Part shown: positions 8,499 to 17,878 of the stretch, piece by piece | Position numbering within the stretch: position 1 is the first letter of the stretch | Layout of the letters: every line of letters starts with the position of its first letter | Assembly: GCF_000379805.1 (NCBI RefSeq) | Contig: NZ_KB903554.1 | Location: forward strand, 80,324 to 144,323 | Reading direction: 5' to 3' | From: Lewinella cohaerens DSM 23179 | GTDB taxonomy: Bacteria > Bacteroidota > Bacteroidia > Chitinophagales > Saprospiraceae | DNA length: 64,000 bases | Notes under the pieces: generated by a model | The model's database searches: none | What the model saw: only the letters and a program-made list of their open reading frames with translations | Told to the model about the DNA's origin: nothing | Made by a program: the position numbers and the translations under genes

Positions 8499-9544
8499 GG
8501 CATGTTCTTTTTTCCAGCTTTACGCTGAGCTACATAATCTCGCCAAAGGTTCATTCCTGTTTGAAAATCTTCTGGCAGTTCCGAATCAAACAACATACGC
8601 TCCCCTGTTCGTGGGTGTTCAAATCCTATAGACTTTGCATGTAGTGCCTGACGAGGCATTGCCGTAAATATCTTTTCTACGTACTGCTTATACTTAGAGT
8701 AGACCGTCCCTTTTACGATTTTATCTCCGCCATAGTGGCGATCGCTAAACAAAGGGTGCCCCAGATGCTGCATATGTACTCTTATCTGATGCGTACGCCC
8801 GGTTTCAAGGTTACATTTTACCAGCGTAGTATAATACATCCGTTCGATAACCTCGTAGTGGGTGATGGCCAACTTGCCATCCTCTCCTTCTTCGTAGACC
8901 CGATTAACACGTGGATTACGGTCATCACGCCCCACATAATTTGAGATCGTTCCCTTATCCTGTTCCAAGTCTCCCCATACCAGGGCATAATAAGTTCGCT
9001 CAATGGTATGATCAAAGAACTGTTTTGCCAAATGGGTCATTGCCAAGTCACTTTTCGCCACGACCATCAGCCCCGAAGTATCTTTATCAATCCGGTGTAC
9101 CAAACCAATTCGGTTATGGCCATTGCCTTCCAGTACCGGCAGCTCTTTCCCAAAATGGAAAGCTAAAGCATTCGCTAAAGTTCCTGTCCAGTTGCCTACT
9201 CCCGGATGAACGACCAGGCCTGGTGGTTTATGCAGGATCAGTAAATCTTCGTCTTCAAAGCGAATATCCAATGCAATATCTTCCGCGAGCAAGGGGGATT
9301 CAGCACCATAGTAACGAGGTAAAACCATTTTAATTAATTCCCCCGGCTTCACCTTGTGATTTGCTTTAATCTGTTTATCGTCAACCGTAATACTTCCAGC
9401 CTTAATAGCATCCTGGATTCTATTACGGGAAAATTGCGTACGGATCTGCAAAAATTTATCGATCCTCAGTGGCGATTGCTTTCCATCGACCTTGATTTCC
9501 GAAATTTCAAACAAGTCATCATTCTCTTTCTCTTCCTCCTGCAT
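8495..9544 (-). CDS. RluD-like 23S rRNA pseudouridine synthase with S4 domain
   Basis: 349-residue RluA-family pseudouridine synthase. An N-terminal S4 RNA-binding domain (about 20-85: SPLRIDKFLQIRTQFSRNRI) is followed by the catalytic domain. The active-site motif HRIDKDTSGLMVVAK carries the catalytic Asp, and GRTHQIRVHMQHLGHPLFSD follows. S4 plus this layout is that of RluC/RluD enzymes, which modify uridines in 23S rRNA; RluD (helix 69) is the likeliest match. Start ATG at 9542-9544, with an acidic leader typical of the group. First gene of an overlapping operon with DUF1415 and acyl-CoA reductase. A TACTTTTG -7-like element on this strand lies at 9691-9698. Confidence 0.9.
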   Translation of the reverse strand: MQEEEKENDDLFEISEIKVDGKQSPLRIDKFLQIRTQFSRNRIQDAIKAGSITVDDKQIKANHKVKPGELIKMVLPRYYGAESPLLAEDIALDIRFEDEDLLILHKPPGLVVHPGVGNWTGTLANALAFHFGKELPVLEGNGHNRIGLVHRIDKDTSGLMVVAKSDLAMTHLAKQFFDHTIERTYYALVWGDLEQDKGTISNYVGRDDRNPRVNRVYEEGEDGKLAITHYEVIERMYYTTLVKCNLETGRTHQIRVHMQHLGHPLFSDRHYGGDKIVKGTVYSKYKQYVEKIFTAMPRQALHAKSIGFEHPRTGERMLFDSELPEDFQTGMNLWRDYVAQRKAGKKNMP

Positions 9545-9574
9545 ACTTATTGGCTATTCGTATTGCGCAAAAAA

Positions 9575-9665
9575 TAAGTTGAGCCTTCTCTTAGGTTTTT
9601 CAAATAGCAGCCACGCTTAAAATGAACCGCTTAGCCATCTTTTTGAAAAACGAAGACTCAACTTA
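9575..9665. promoter_or_regulatory. imperfect long inverted repeat upstream of the RluD-like gene
   Basis: Outer arms TAAGTTGAG (9575-9583) and CTCAACTTA (9657-9665) are perfect complements. Inner arms GTTTTTCAAA (9595-9604) and TTTGAAAAAC (9642-9651) are also perfect, and CCTTC/GAAG pairs between them. On the minus strand this lies in the probable 5' leader of the pseudouridine synthase gene. It could be a structured leader or a two-part operator. Confidence 0.45.
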
Positions 9666-9707
9666 CTTTTGTGCTGTTCTTTAACAACTGCAAAAGTAGT
9701 AATTTTG
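9664..9707. promoter_or_regulatory. probable divergent Bacteroidota promoters (TAnnTTTG -7 motifs)
   Basis: Three exact TAnnTTTG matches cluster here: TACTTTTG at 9664-9671 (+), TACTTTTG on the minus strand at 9691-9698, and TAATTTTG at 9700-9707 (+). They sit between the RluD-like gene (-) and the PLP enzyme gene at 9766 (+), where divergent promoters are expected. No convincing -33 TTTG at the usual distance was established. Start sites would need mapping. Confidence 0.45.
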
Positions 9708-9765
9708 GCACTACGCCAGCAGTTTTCATTTACTACTGCATTCTGAATCTCAAGAAAAGTAACCT

Positions 9766-10968
9766 ATGTCTAAGCAACCTCTTGGTCCTGCATCCATTAG
9801 CGCCCGTGATCCACAGTGGACAGCAGGTAATCCTCCTCATCAATTACCTATTTATGCAGCATCCTCTTTTACTTTTGAAAGTATAGAGCAGGGAATAGCC
9901 ATTTTTGAAGGAAATACCCCCGGAAACATCTATTCCCGTTTTGGTAATCCAACAATTGATGCTGTAGCAGATAAAATCGCCCGCTTGGAAGGCCGTGGGT
10001 TACCCGGAGATACATACGGACTTTTGACCAGCTCAGGAATGGCAGCAATATCACTTATTGGACTAGGTTTGCTAAACCCAGGAGATGTGGTACTGACACA
10101 AGCTGACTTATACGGCGGTACGGTTGCTCTTTTTCGTGATGTTTTACAACCATTAGGCATCAAGATGATTATCCATGACCTTCGCGATGAAGAAGGGCTG
10201 ACACGTATCCTGGAAGAAAATGATCAGATAAAAATGATCTATACTGAAACACCCTCCAATCCTACTTTACGTTGTGTAGATTTAGAGCGTCTCGCTGCTT
10301 TTGCCAAAGCATATGATTGCTTTACGGTAGTTGACAATACCTTTGCCACACCAATACTACAGCAACCTCTCGCTTACGGAATTGATTTTGTTTTGCATTC
10401 TACCACAAAGTACCTGAATGGTCATGCCACAGGCACTGCTGGTGTTCTGGTAAGCCAGCATAAAGACCTCATGCAGCAACAATTGTTAACCAAGCTACGC
10501 TTATTGGGTTGCACAGCAAGCCCCTGGGAAGCATGGTTGCTTCATAATGGTATGAAAACCCTCGCACTTCGGATGGAACGCCATTGCCAAAATGCACAGA
10601 TGGTAGCAGAGATGCTCTTGGCTCAAGAGAATGTAGCCACTGTCCATTATCTCGGCCTCCCCGACCACCCTGATCACGAACTTGCTAAAACCCAAATGCA
10701 AGGGCCGGGTGGCATGATCAGCTTTGAACTAGCGGGCGGTTTAACCGCAGGAAAAGTCTTTCTCAATCGTCTGAAATTTTGCACCCTCACTCCTACGCTT
10801 GGAGATGTCGACACCTTGATTCTCCATCCCGCCACGATGTCACACCGCGCAATAGCCCCTGAGGTACGCCGTGCTCATGGTATAAGTGATGGCTTGATCC
10901 GAATCTCGGTAGGAATAGAAGACATAGCCGATATTCTGTATGATTTAGAACAAGCTATCAATAGTTAA
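9766..10968 (+). CDS. trans-sulfuration family PLP enzyme (cystathionine gamma-synthase/gamma-lyase or methionine gamma-lyase type)
   Basis: 400-residue member of the Cys/Met metabolism PLP-dependent family. The PLP-binding lysine is Lys215 in HSTTKYLNGHATGTAG. Other family motifs are YSRFGNPTIDAVADKIARLE (cofactor/subunit contact), ETPSNPTLRCVDLE, VVDNTFATP, and the C-terminal SVGIEDIADILYDLEQA. These enzymes interconvert homoserine esters, cystathionine, homocysteine and cysteine, or cleave methionine. The residues seen do not separate synthase from lyase. The full length matches the family. Its promoter region is shared with the RluD-like gene. No other sulfur-metabolism gene is adjacent, so the exact reaction remains open. 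Confidence 0.88.
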   Translation: MSKQPLGPASISARDPQWTAGNPPHQLPIYAASSFTFESIEQGIAIFEGNTPGNIYSRFGNPTIDAVADKIARLEGRGLPGDTYGLLTSSGMAAISLIGLGLLNPGDVVLTQADLYGGTVALFRDVLQPLGIKMIIHDLRDEEGLTRILEENDQIKMIYTETPSNPTLRCVDLERLAAFAKAYDCFTVVDNTFATPILQQPLAYGIDFVLHSTTKYLNGHATGTAGVLVSQHKDLMQQQLLTKLRLLGCTASPWEAWLLHNGMKTLALRMERHCQNAQMVAEMLLAQENVATVHYLGLPDHPDHELAKTQMQGPGGMISFELAGGLTAGKVFLNRLKFCTLTPTLGDVDTLILHPATMSHRAIAPEVRRAHGISDGLIRISVGIEDIADILYDLEQAINS

Positions 10969-11136
10969 TTGTATTCACAACCTTTCCTTAACAATACTTA
11001 ACAAGCTTTAACCAAGGCCAATTCTCCTTTAACCATTCCTTAGCGACAGGGATGAGAGGCCTCCCTTATCTTTATTATATGAAACGAAAAGGCCTGAAAG
11101 ACACAGGCTAATTTGACGCCCATAAAATTTTGAGTT

Positions 11137-12333
11137 ATGAAACGTATCACCCCAGCCTTCGTTTACTTGATCCTGGTTTTATTCACTTTCCAATCTTGTG
11201 TAAGTGCTGAAAAGCTCGTCGAGACCGGCAACTACGATCAAGCCATTGCTTTGGCACAAAGAAAACTTAGTGGCAAGCAGCGTAAAAATCCCAAGCTTGT
11301 TTTGGCAGCAGAAGAAGCTTTTGCAAAAATCACTGCCCGGGAAATGCGCGAACTGGAACGTCTTCAGCGTGCAAACAGAGAAGACAGCTGGGGGCGGATC
11401 AACGAATTGACTCGTAACATTCGCAAACGTCAGGAAGCGATTAGTTCTTTACTTCCTCTTACCGACAAAAACGGATATACTGCAACTTTCAATTTCGTGA
11501 CGGTTGATGCCCTTGAGCAGGAAAGCCGCGACAAAGCTGCCGCTTACCACTACCGGCAGGCTAACGAACTCCTTCGTCAAGCCGAACAAGGCAACAAAGA
11601 AGCTGCTCGTTCTGCTTATCGCGAATTGGAAGAAACCCAACGTTATTTCCGTGCTTACCAAAACACGGTAGCACTGCAACAGAAAGCACACGAACTGGGC
11701 ACCACTCATATCTTGGTACGTGTAGAAAACAATGCTCCTGTTGTTACTCCTGCTGCTTTTGAACAACGTCTTGCTCAGGTTAATACGGCTAACCTAAACA
11801 ACTTCTGGCAGCAGTACCATATCAGAAATGATCGTCAGTTTGATTTTGACTACGAAGTCAAGCTACGCATTACCGATATCATTGTTAGCCCTGAAGTAAT
11901 TCGCGAACGCGAATACGTAGATACCAAAAACATTACCGACGGGTACGAGTATGTTTTAGACAATAACGGCAATGTAGTCAAGGATTCTCTAGGTAACGAT
12001 GTAAAAGTCCCCAAAGAGATCACCGTAAAAGCTTGGGTTATCGAAACCCTTCAGCAAAAAGAAGCTAATGTAGAGGGTGTGGTAGAAGTATATAACTTAC
12101 GAACCAATCGCCTTATACGGTCACAGCCTTTAGCTGCTGCTGCCATCTTCGAAAACTATGCTTCTACTTTCCGTGGAGACAATCGGGCACTGAGCAAAGA
12201 TACCCGGAGAAGAATTGGTAACCGCCCAATACCTTTTCCTAGCAACGAAGCCCTTATTTTGCAAGCCGCAGATCAATTGAAGCCCGCCCTGCTTGATCGA
12301 ATCCTAGACTACAATTACCTGGTAGAAGTCTAG
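11137..12333 (+). CDS. lipoprotein of unknown function with N-terminal helical repeats
   Basis: 398 residues. A signal peptide ends in a lipobox, FTFQSC, with Cys at about 21, so the mature protein is probably a lipoprotein. The segment after it (EKLVETGNYDQAIALAQRKL) looks like a TPR-type helix pair, and residues about 35-190 are strongly helical and rich in Arg/Glu/Gln. The C-terminal half (about 190-398) is more beta-like, with YEVKLRITDIIVSPEVIRER and KAWVIETLQQKEANVEGVVE. No catalytic motif is seen and I do not recognise a named family. Start ATG at 11137. It ends 20 bp before a strong terminator shared with the convergent large gene. A role in envelope assembly is plausible but unproven. 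Confidence 0.7.
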   Translation: MKRITPAFVYLILVLFTFQSCVSAEKLVETGNYDQAIALAQRKLSGKQRKNPKLVLAAEEAFAKITAREMRELERLQRANREDSWGRINELTRNIRKRQEAISSLLPLTDKNGYTATFNFVTVDALEQESRDKAAAYHYRQANELLRQAEQGNKEAARSAYRELEETQRYFRAYQNTVALQQKAHELGTTHILVRVENNAPVVTPAAFEQRLAQVNTANLNNFWQQYHIRNDRQFDFDYEVKLRITDIIVSPEVIREREYVDTKNITDGYEYVLDNNGNVVKDSLGNDVKVPKEITVKAWVIETLQQKEANVEGVVEVYNLRTNRLIRSQPLAAAAIFENYASTFRGDNRALSKDTRRRIGNRPIPFPSNEALILQAADQLKPALLDRILDYNYLVEV

Positions 12334-12353
12334 TAAACAGAAACATAAAAAAT

Positions 12354-12395
12354 AAAAGGGTAGATGGATAAAATTGATTATCCATCTACCCTTTT
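12354..12395. terminator. bidirectional rho-independent terminator
   Basis: A perfect 18-bp stem (12354-12371 with 12378-12395) has a 6-nt loop AATTGA. The left arm begins with AAAAGGG and the right arm ends CCCTTTT followed by more T, so it has a T-tract in both directions. It lies between convergent genes ending at 12333 (+) and 12434 (-). Confidence 0.92.
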
Positions 12396-12433
12396 TTCAT
12401 GCCTAAGACCTTAGTCTTTTAGCTGAAATCAAC

Positions 12434-15400
12434 TTACTGTACTGCCTGAATTCGGCGAAGAAATAAGTTGGCAGAACTTAATTCCACAGGCACAATCTCG
12501 AACGTTTCTCCATCGTCCATTTTCATAATTAAATCCTTAACTTTCATGCCTTCCAACTGCTGCATAAAGACCGTATTGTTAGAGGTTATGCTAAGAATTC
12601 CTTGCTTGAAGCCGAAGAAATAAAATAACCCACTGGGTGACTTCAGGTAAACATACAAACGATCGTCGGCATCGGAACTAGGCATTTTTAGCTCTACATA
12701 ACATTCAACCTGTTTATTCAAAGGTTCTCCGTTAATTGAAATTACGCCATTGTTTTTTTCTGTAGAAACGAAAGACTGGTAATCCTGATGCCACTTCATT
12801 GGTAATCGGCTAAACAGAAAATCATAAGGATTCAATCTTTTGGGAACATTCAGCGCTCCTAACCCAAGACCAGCCAGCGCATCATCACGCTCCTTGCCAG
12901 CGGGAAATATCTCTCTTACCGTCTTTTGATAAAAAGAAATATCCGTTAAATAACCAATCGCCCTGGATTCAAAAGATGCAGATTCAAAATCATTCTGAAC
13001 AATCTTCAACAGGTTTTCCGGTATTCTCATTTTCAAGCCCATCATCCACTCTGCTGTAAAAGCTATCTGTGATGGATCAAAAGCGACTGTTTCTTCTGGC
13101 TCTTCCGTTACGAGCGGGTCTTCTGCTAACATAATGCCACCAGTTTCTTCCTCTTCTGGTATTTCTTCAGGAGCTGGAGGCGGGAAAGCTGTCGATGCCC
13201 TTCCTGCTGCATCTACCTGCATATACCGCAGCTCAGACCCCAAGGTGAATTTACCTTCGGCCTCTACTGATCCGTCGACATTTTTAAACAGCATTTTGTT
13301 ACCCACTATCTCATTTCCCAAGACAATTGCCGAATCACCTAAAATGAATTGATCTTTGTCCTCCAGATACTTAATCACCCCTGTCGACAAATCCAGTATC
13401 CGGCGATCCTTACGAAAGTAAAGTGGTGTAATAATCCTTGGGTAGACACGGCTGAATTCCTTAGAAAGAAACAATCCTGAAAACAAGGGATCATTCTCAT
13501 AGGAACTAGGAACATCGTAATCAATAACGAGGTCATTTTTATCACCGGCAAAGCTTACCGTAAACCAGTATTTATTCGGAAGGTTTTCTGCATTAAACCG
13601 AGCATAACCATTAAAATTAAGGCTCTTCTCCTCTGCGTCCAGGCTAATTGTTCCTCGGAATTGTGTCTTGTGATCGATATAAAAAGTATCCGTAGGTTGA
13701 ATTTCACCTGTCGCTCTTGTTACCGAACGTTTGTCTTTGTATGATCCTTTCCCAATAGGCTGCCCAATGATATTGTCCAGCTCAAATTCTTGCTCGTGTG
13801 GTCCAACATTGTATTCGTAAAAACCGCTGGCTTCATAAACCCTCCGACCTTTAATTTCGACAGTAGCACGATTAATTACATGGTATTTACTGGTCGTATC
13901 GGCAATAATTTGAGCATTTTCCAGCTTCGCCATTTCCGCATCAGCGGATATTTCAATGTACTGGCTATCTGGGTAAATAAAGGCATCGGAAGAAACTATG
14001 TATTCTACCCCTTCAATGGCCAAGAGGCTGCTTTTTAAATCATAAGTAGCTTCTTCTCCTCTGAATTGCAAAGAGTCCTGGTCAGGGTGAATTGATGTAA
14101 ACAATGCAGGATTATCCTTATCTGATTCGAATGTGATCGTACTCCCCTTCATGTCCCAATCAAACTTGTTCATTGATGTGGTATACTGATTATAGGGCAA
14201 AGTGGTTATTACACTTTCATCATTGGCCTCAAAATGACCGATACCCTCATCATAATCCAGCAGTCCATTGACATTGCTGGTTTCCAGGCCCAGTCGATCA
14301 TCAACTTCAAGGACATTGATTCTGATCTGCATCGTATCCGCAACAGCTGAATTTGCACCAAAAGAAAAGATTTTAGAGTTCGCTTCCCCTAAACTCCATC
14401 CCAGCTTTCCAGATCCTCTCAAACCAGAAGGCGTTAAAACCAAAGTACCTTCCAACTGATGGTCATTTTCCTGATACAGCTCAAATGGCGCATCAGCACT
14501 TTTCACAATCAAGCTATCACTATAAGGCCGCCATTCCAAGTTTACTGCCTCACCATGAACTTCTGGAACCGGTATCTCCCCCACTCTATCTTCTTCCAAA
14601 TCAAAGGCATCGGCACTTGCTGTTGTTCGCTTTGGCATGAAGGTAAAATCCTCCGCATCTACTACTGCCTGTAAGTAATTGAGTCTCCCTTTTCCGAGTA
14701 GCCCATTATTATCCAGCTTCATTTCACCAGTAAAGGTTCCTTTATCATCATAGGCAGGATACCCCTCCGTCGGCGTTTCTGTAACAAACCCCAAGGATTG
14801 ATCTTCTTGTAAGACCAAGGTTTCTTTAATCTCTGGAAACATGCCATTACTGAACAGTTCGCCTTTAAAGTGAACATCCTGTGGTCCGTAGCGATCCAGG
14901 TGATCGAAGCTAAAAGGGGCTATTTCAAAGTAAAAGGAGTCACGGGTATACACCCCATTTTGGGTATCGGAACGATCATAAAAAACATAGCTATTCCCTT
15001 TACTTTGCAAAGAAGGGAAAATAGGAATGTCCTTCCGGCCAGATTTGTTATTTGGAGCATCTACCAATAACACCCCGTTCAAATGTTCGATTCTCGAACC
15101 AATACTAAACGCTTCCGGCTTGTTGTTCTCATCCAGGTTTCCGGTAGGTACAAATAGGTCAAAATAGCGTACAGAGTCAAGGTTAATCTGATTGCTTTCG
15201 TATTGAAAATGGAAGTCTTTTCCTTCCATGACACTGTAACCAGCGAACAGTTTGCCATCGAAGTCAAAATTGCGATTGCCCTTCAAGAAAACCTGATTTC
15301 CAGAGGGTAACGTAGAGACTCTTTGCGGTTTACTAAAATCAATTCGCTTGACACCATTCAGTACGGTGTAACCATCCCCTAAGCCAATAGAGGCATTAAT

Positions 15401-17029
15401 CGTGTCAGTCGTTGATACCAACTGGAGGTAATCATAATCTACATTACCCGCATCTGCGTTAACGTAATGGTAGATTTTCTCTTTCATTTCTATCTCATTC
15501 GTTTCCGGGTCGTAGGCGATGAACCCCTTACTTACCAGATCGTAAATAAGTGGACGGATGTTCTCGATAGTAAACTTAGAATTGATTCGATTCGCCAGTA
15601 GAGAAGCCGACATAAAGTTGGTTCCTTCTCTTTCTGCTGTCGCCTTCATGATAGCAAGAGGGTTGGCAGTAGCAATATTTTGAACTCGATTGTATTCCCG
15701 TGGGTCAAAATAATTAAGCGACTCAAAGATAACGTCTCCTTTGTTCACAAAACTGGCCGTGGGGCGACCAATAATAAGAGAATCTTCATTCAAGAATACC
15801 TTGATAAAGTCTGCATCAATATTCATCTGGTGCAGGCTGTGGTAGAACGGATATCGATCCGTACCTTTTTTACCACGCGTAAGCTCCATGCTAAGGTCAT
15901 TCAGGTTCAAGCGAACATTGACCGATGGATGATAGAGGCTATCGGCACCTAAGTAAAGAATAGAATTAACCCCTGAACCAACAATACGATCTTGGTCTTT
16001 GATGGTTACCAGATTTCCTATGCCTTGAAAACGTGGTTGATTACGATCATTCAGTACCAACAGTTCTGCCGGGGCTTGCTTAGAACCTACTGCATATACC
16101 GTAGCCCCATGAAGACGGAAACCACCACGCAGTCTTACCCCCTCCCGCACATTGGGGATATTAATATAGCTCTCCGTTGATTCAAACCGTGGGTAAGAGG
16201 TACGGCTATCGTCAGAAACCAGCTTGTCGGTAAAAGTTCCCTTGATTTTTCTGGCATCAAAATACTGAGGATAAGTAAGATAGGCTACTTCTGCTTCATA
16301 TATACTCCGAATAGTTTCTACTTCGTATCGTTCAAGGTCTACAAAAACGGTTGTGCCTAACTCCGTACGCTGCCAGGTTGTTTTACCACCACTTCCTTTC
16401 AGCTTATTTTCTAATGGGTAATAATCGAAATTGGTCTGGTTGATTACAATGGTATCGTTAGATCTCAAGCCAGTTAAGTCTGCATTCTCAACTTGCAAGA
16501 TGGGCTCTTTGTCATAAGTCCAGTCGAATTTTTCAGTAAAGACAAACCAACTAACACTTGCTGGCGAATACTTAATGGCCTGCAACCCAAAGAAGTCGTT
16601 AGAAAACTTCAAAAAAGTGCCTACATTATTTACCGTAAAATTAGCATCATCATTGATCATTCTCTCTAAAACACGATGCCACGCAGTAAACTGCTCTGCG
16701 TAGACAGTATTTTGTTTGATCTTTGCTAAAGTTTCAAGATAGTACTGAAAATGAGGACTCGCTCCCAGTCTTTTCGAACGCATTAAAAGTCCTGTATTTG
16801 TTACCTGTGTTTGCTCTTCGGGTGTAAAAGCACCTGAACTGAAAATTTGGGCAAAATTTTCGTACGCTTCCTCTACGGGCTTAGGCTTCCCGTTCGTCAT
16901 TAAATCTTCTAATTCCGCAAGGAAATCAGCTTGAACTTCCGCAGGAGAAAGCGAATCCTGAGCCATCTGTGCAGAAAGCAGGCCATGCCCTCCCAAGAAG
17001 AGCATCATCAACAGTAACTGTCGCAACAT
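12434..17029 (-). CDS. very large exported protein of unknown function
   Basis: 1531 residues with a cleavable signal peptide (MLRQLLLMMLFLGGHG, then LLSAQ). There is no T9SS sorting domain at the C-terminus (ends FLRRIQAVQ) and no transmembrane helix, so it is probably periplasmic or outer-membrane associated. Residues 20-200 look helical. Most of the rest is predominantly beta, with many short strands separated by Asp/Asn turns. A Pro/Glu-rich acidic linker lies at about 1270-1325 (FPPPAPEEIPEEEE). Stretches such as about 1010-1070 resemble layered beta-sheets of the OstA/LptA type, but this is only an impression. It follows prmA by 15 bp, on the same transcript as folD-prmA. I do not recognise the family, so no function is assigned. 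Confidence 0.7.
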   Translation of the reverse strand: MLRQLLLMMLFLGGHGLLSAQMAQDSLSPAEVQADFLAELEDLMTNGKPKPVEEAYENFAQIFSSGAFTPEEQTQVTNTGLLMRSKRLGASPHFQYYLETLAKIKQNTVYAEQFTAWHRVLERMINDDANFTVNNVGTFLKFSNDFFGLQAIKYSPASVSWFVFTEKFDWTYDKEPILQVENADLTGLRSNDTIVINQTNFDYYPLENKLKGSGGKTTWQRTELGTTVFVDLERYEVETIRSIYEAEVAYLTYPQYFDARKIKGTFTDKLVSDDSRTSYPRFESTESYINIPNVREGVRLRGGFRLHGATVYAVGSKQAPAELLVLNDRNQPRFQGIGNLVTIKDQDRIVGSGVNSILYLGADSLYHPSVNVRLNLNDLSMELTRGKKGTDRYPFYHSLHQMNIDADFIKVFLNEDSLIIGRPTASFVNKGDVIFESLNYFDPREYNRVQNIATANPLAIMKATAEREGTNFMSASLLANRINSKFTIENIRPLIYDLVSKGFIAYDPETNEIEMKEKIYHYVNADAGNVDYDYLQLVSTTDTINASIGLGDGYTVLNGVKRIDFSKPQRVSTLPSGNQVFLKGNRNFDFDGKLFAGYSVMEGKDFHFQYESNQINLDSVRYFDLFVPTGNLDENNKPEAFSIGSRIEHLNGVLLVDAPNNKSGRKDIPIFPSLQSKGNSYVFYDRSDTQNGVYTRDSFYFEIAPFSFDHLDRYGPQDVHFKGELFSNGMFPEIKETLVLQEDQSLGFVTETPTEGYPAYDDKGTFTGEMKLDNNGLLGKGRLNYLQAVVDAEDFTFMPKRTTASADAFDLEEDRVGEIPVPEVHGEAVNLEWRPYSDSLIVKSADAPFELYQENDHQLEGTLVLTPSGLRGSGKLGWSLGEANSKIFSFGANSAVADTMQIRINVLEVDDRLGLETSNVNGLLDYDEGIGHFEANDESVITTLPYNQYTTSMNKFDWDMKGSTITFESDKDNPALFTSIHPDQDSLQFRGEEATYDLKSSLLAIEGVEYIVSSDAFIYPDSQYIEISADAEMAKLENAQIIADTTSKYHVINRATVEIKGRRVYEASGFYEYNVGPHEQEFELDNIIGQPIGKGSYKDKRSVTRATGEIQPTDTFYIDHKTQFRGTISLDAEEKSLNFNGYARFNAENLPNKYWFTVSFAGDKNDLVIDYDVPSSYENDPLFSGLFLSKEFSRVYPRIITPLYFRKDRRILDLSTGVIKYLEDKDQFILGDSAIVLGNEIVGNKMLFKNVDGSVEAEGKFTLGSELRYMQVDAAGRASTAFPPPAPEEIPEEEETGGIMLAEDPLVTEEPEETVAFDPSQIAFTAEWMMGLKMRIPENLLKIVQNDFESASFESRAIGYLTDISFYQKTVREIFPAGKERDDALAGLGLGALNVPKRLNPYDFLFSRLPMKWHQDYQSFVSTEKNNGVISINGEPLNKQVECYVELKMPSSDADDRLYVYLKSPSGLFYFFGFKQGILSITSNNTVFMQQLEGMKVKDLIMKMDDGETFEIVPVELSSANLFLRRIQAVQ

Positions 17030-17044
17030 ATTTTTATTCTTTTT

Positions 17045-17878
17045 TTAATCCCTCCGATAGTGTAGAAGAAGCCAACCGTCTCTTTCTCGGGTTAGTACTT
17101 TTTGCCAGCCTTCTTCTGCCGCTTTTTGATCAACCAAAGTTTGATCTTGCTGCAAAATACCTGACACCAATAAATCTCCCCCTTCGACGGTCCTTGCGTA
17201 TAACGCGTCTAGGCTAGACAGTATTACGTTACGATTGATATTCGCTAGAATGACATTATTTTTAGTCGCCGGCACGGCACTAATATCTCCAGTAAAAACT
17301 TCAACACCATCAACGTCATTAGCCGCCATATTTACCAATGTATTTTCGGTAGCAGCTTCTTCAATGTCTACAGCGGTAATGGGTTGGGCCCCTAATTTAC
17401 GGGCCAAAATCGCTAAAATTCCTGTTCCACAGCCGTAATCAAAAACAGATTTATTATTAAAATCTAATTCCTGCATACGTTCCATCACCAAATAGGTAGT
17501 CGCATGATGACCTGTCCCGAACGCCATTCTAGGGTGAATAATAAGGTCGTGGGCCACTTCAACAAACGGAGCATGAAACTCTGCCCGAATGCCTACAAAA
17601 TCACCAACCTGGACGGGTTTAAAGGAAGCTTCCCATTGTTCATTCCAGTTTTGCCCGGGAACAAACTCACGTTCATAAGTACAGTTATGTATATCTGACA
17701 GGATTGCAATACTAGAAATCACCTCTTCTGTCAAATCTTCAACATCGATATAAGCAATCAAGTGCTTGGTCTTTTCTTCAAAGCCAAGCATGGGTAAATC
17801 ATCTAATACGCCAATAAACTCTTCCCGTTCATCCCCAACCACGGCAAAGGAATACGCCCAATAGGAGTGCTTATCCAT
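17045..17878 (-). CDS. prmA: ribosomal protein L11 methyltransferase
   Basis: 277-residue SAM-dependent methyltransferase. PrmA trimethylates ribosomal protein L11 at several amino groups. The SAM-binding motif I is VFDYGCGTGILAILARKLGA. The region just before it, HPRMAFGTGHHATTYLVME, is a PrmA hallmark. The downstream NVILANINRNVI corresponds to the catalytic NxxxN strand of the family. The N-terminal substrate-binding domain is present (about 1-95), so the protein is full length. The ATG at 17876-17878 (MDKHSYWAY) overlaps the end of folD by 8 bp; an upstream GTG would give a longer overlap and is less likely. Part of a folD-prmA-large-gene unit. Confidence 0.93.
   Translation of the reverse strand: MDKHSYWAYSFAVVGDEREEFIGVLDDLPMLGFEEKTKHLIAYIDVEDLTEEVISSIAILSDIHNCTYEREFVPGQNWNEQWEASFKPVQVGDFVGIRAEFHAPFVEVAHDLIIHPRMAFGTGHHATTYLVMERMQELDFNNKSVFDYGCGTGILAILARKLGAQPITAVDIEEAATENTLVNMAANDVDGVEVFTGDISAVPATKNNVILANINRNVILSSLDALYARTVEGGDLLVSGILQQDQTLVDQKAAEEGWQKVLTRERDGWLLLHYRRD

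Noticed and set aside
13134-15267. Several 60-90 codon frames opposite and within the 1531-residue gene
   Set aside because: They are low-complexity or antisense shadows of a long continuous gene, without signals or recognisable domains.
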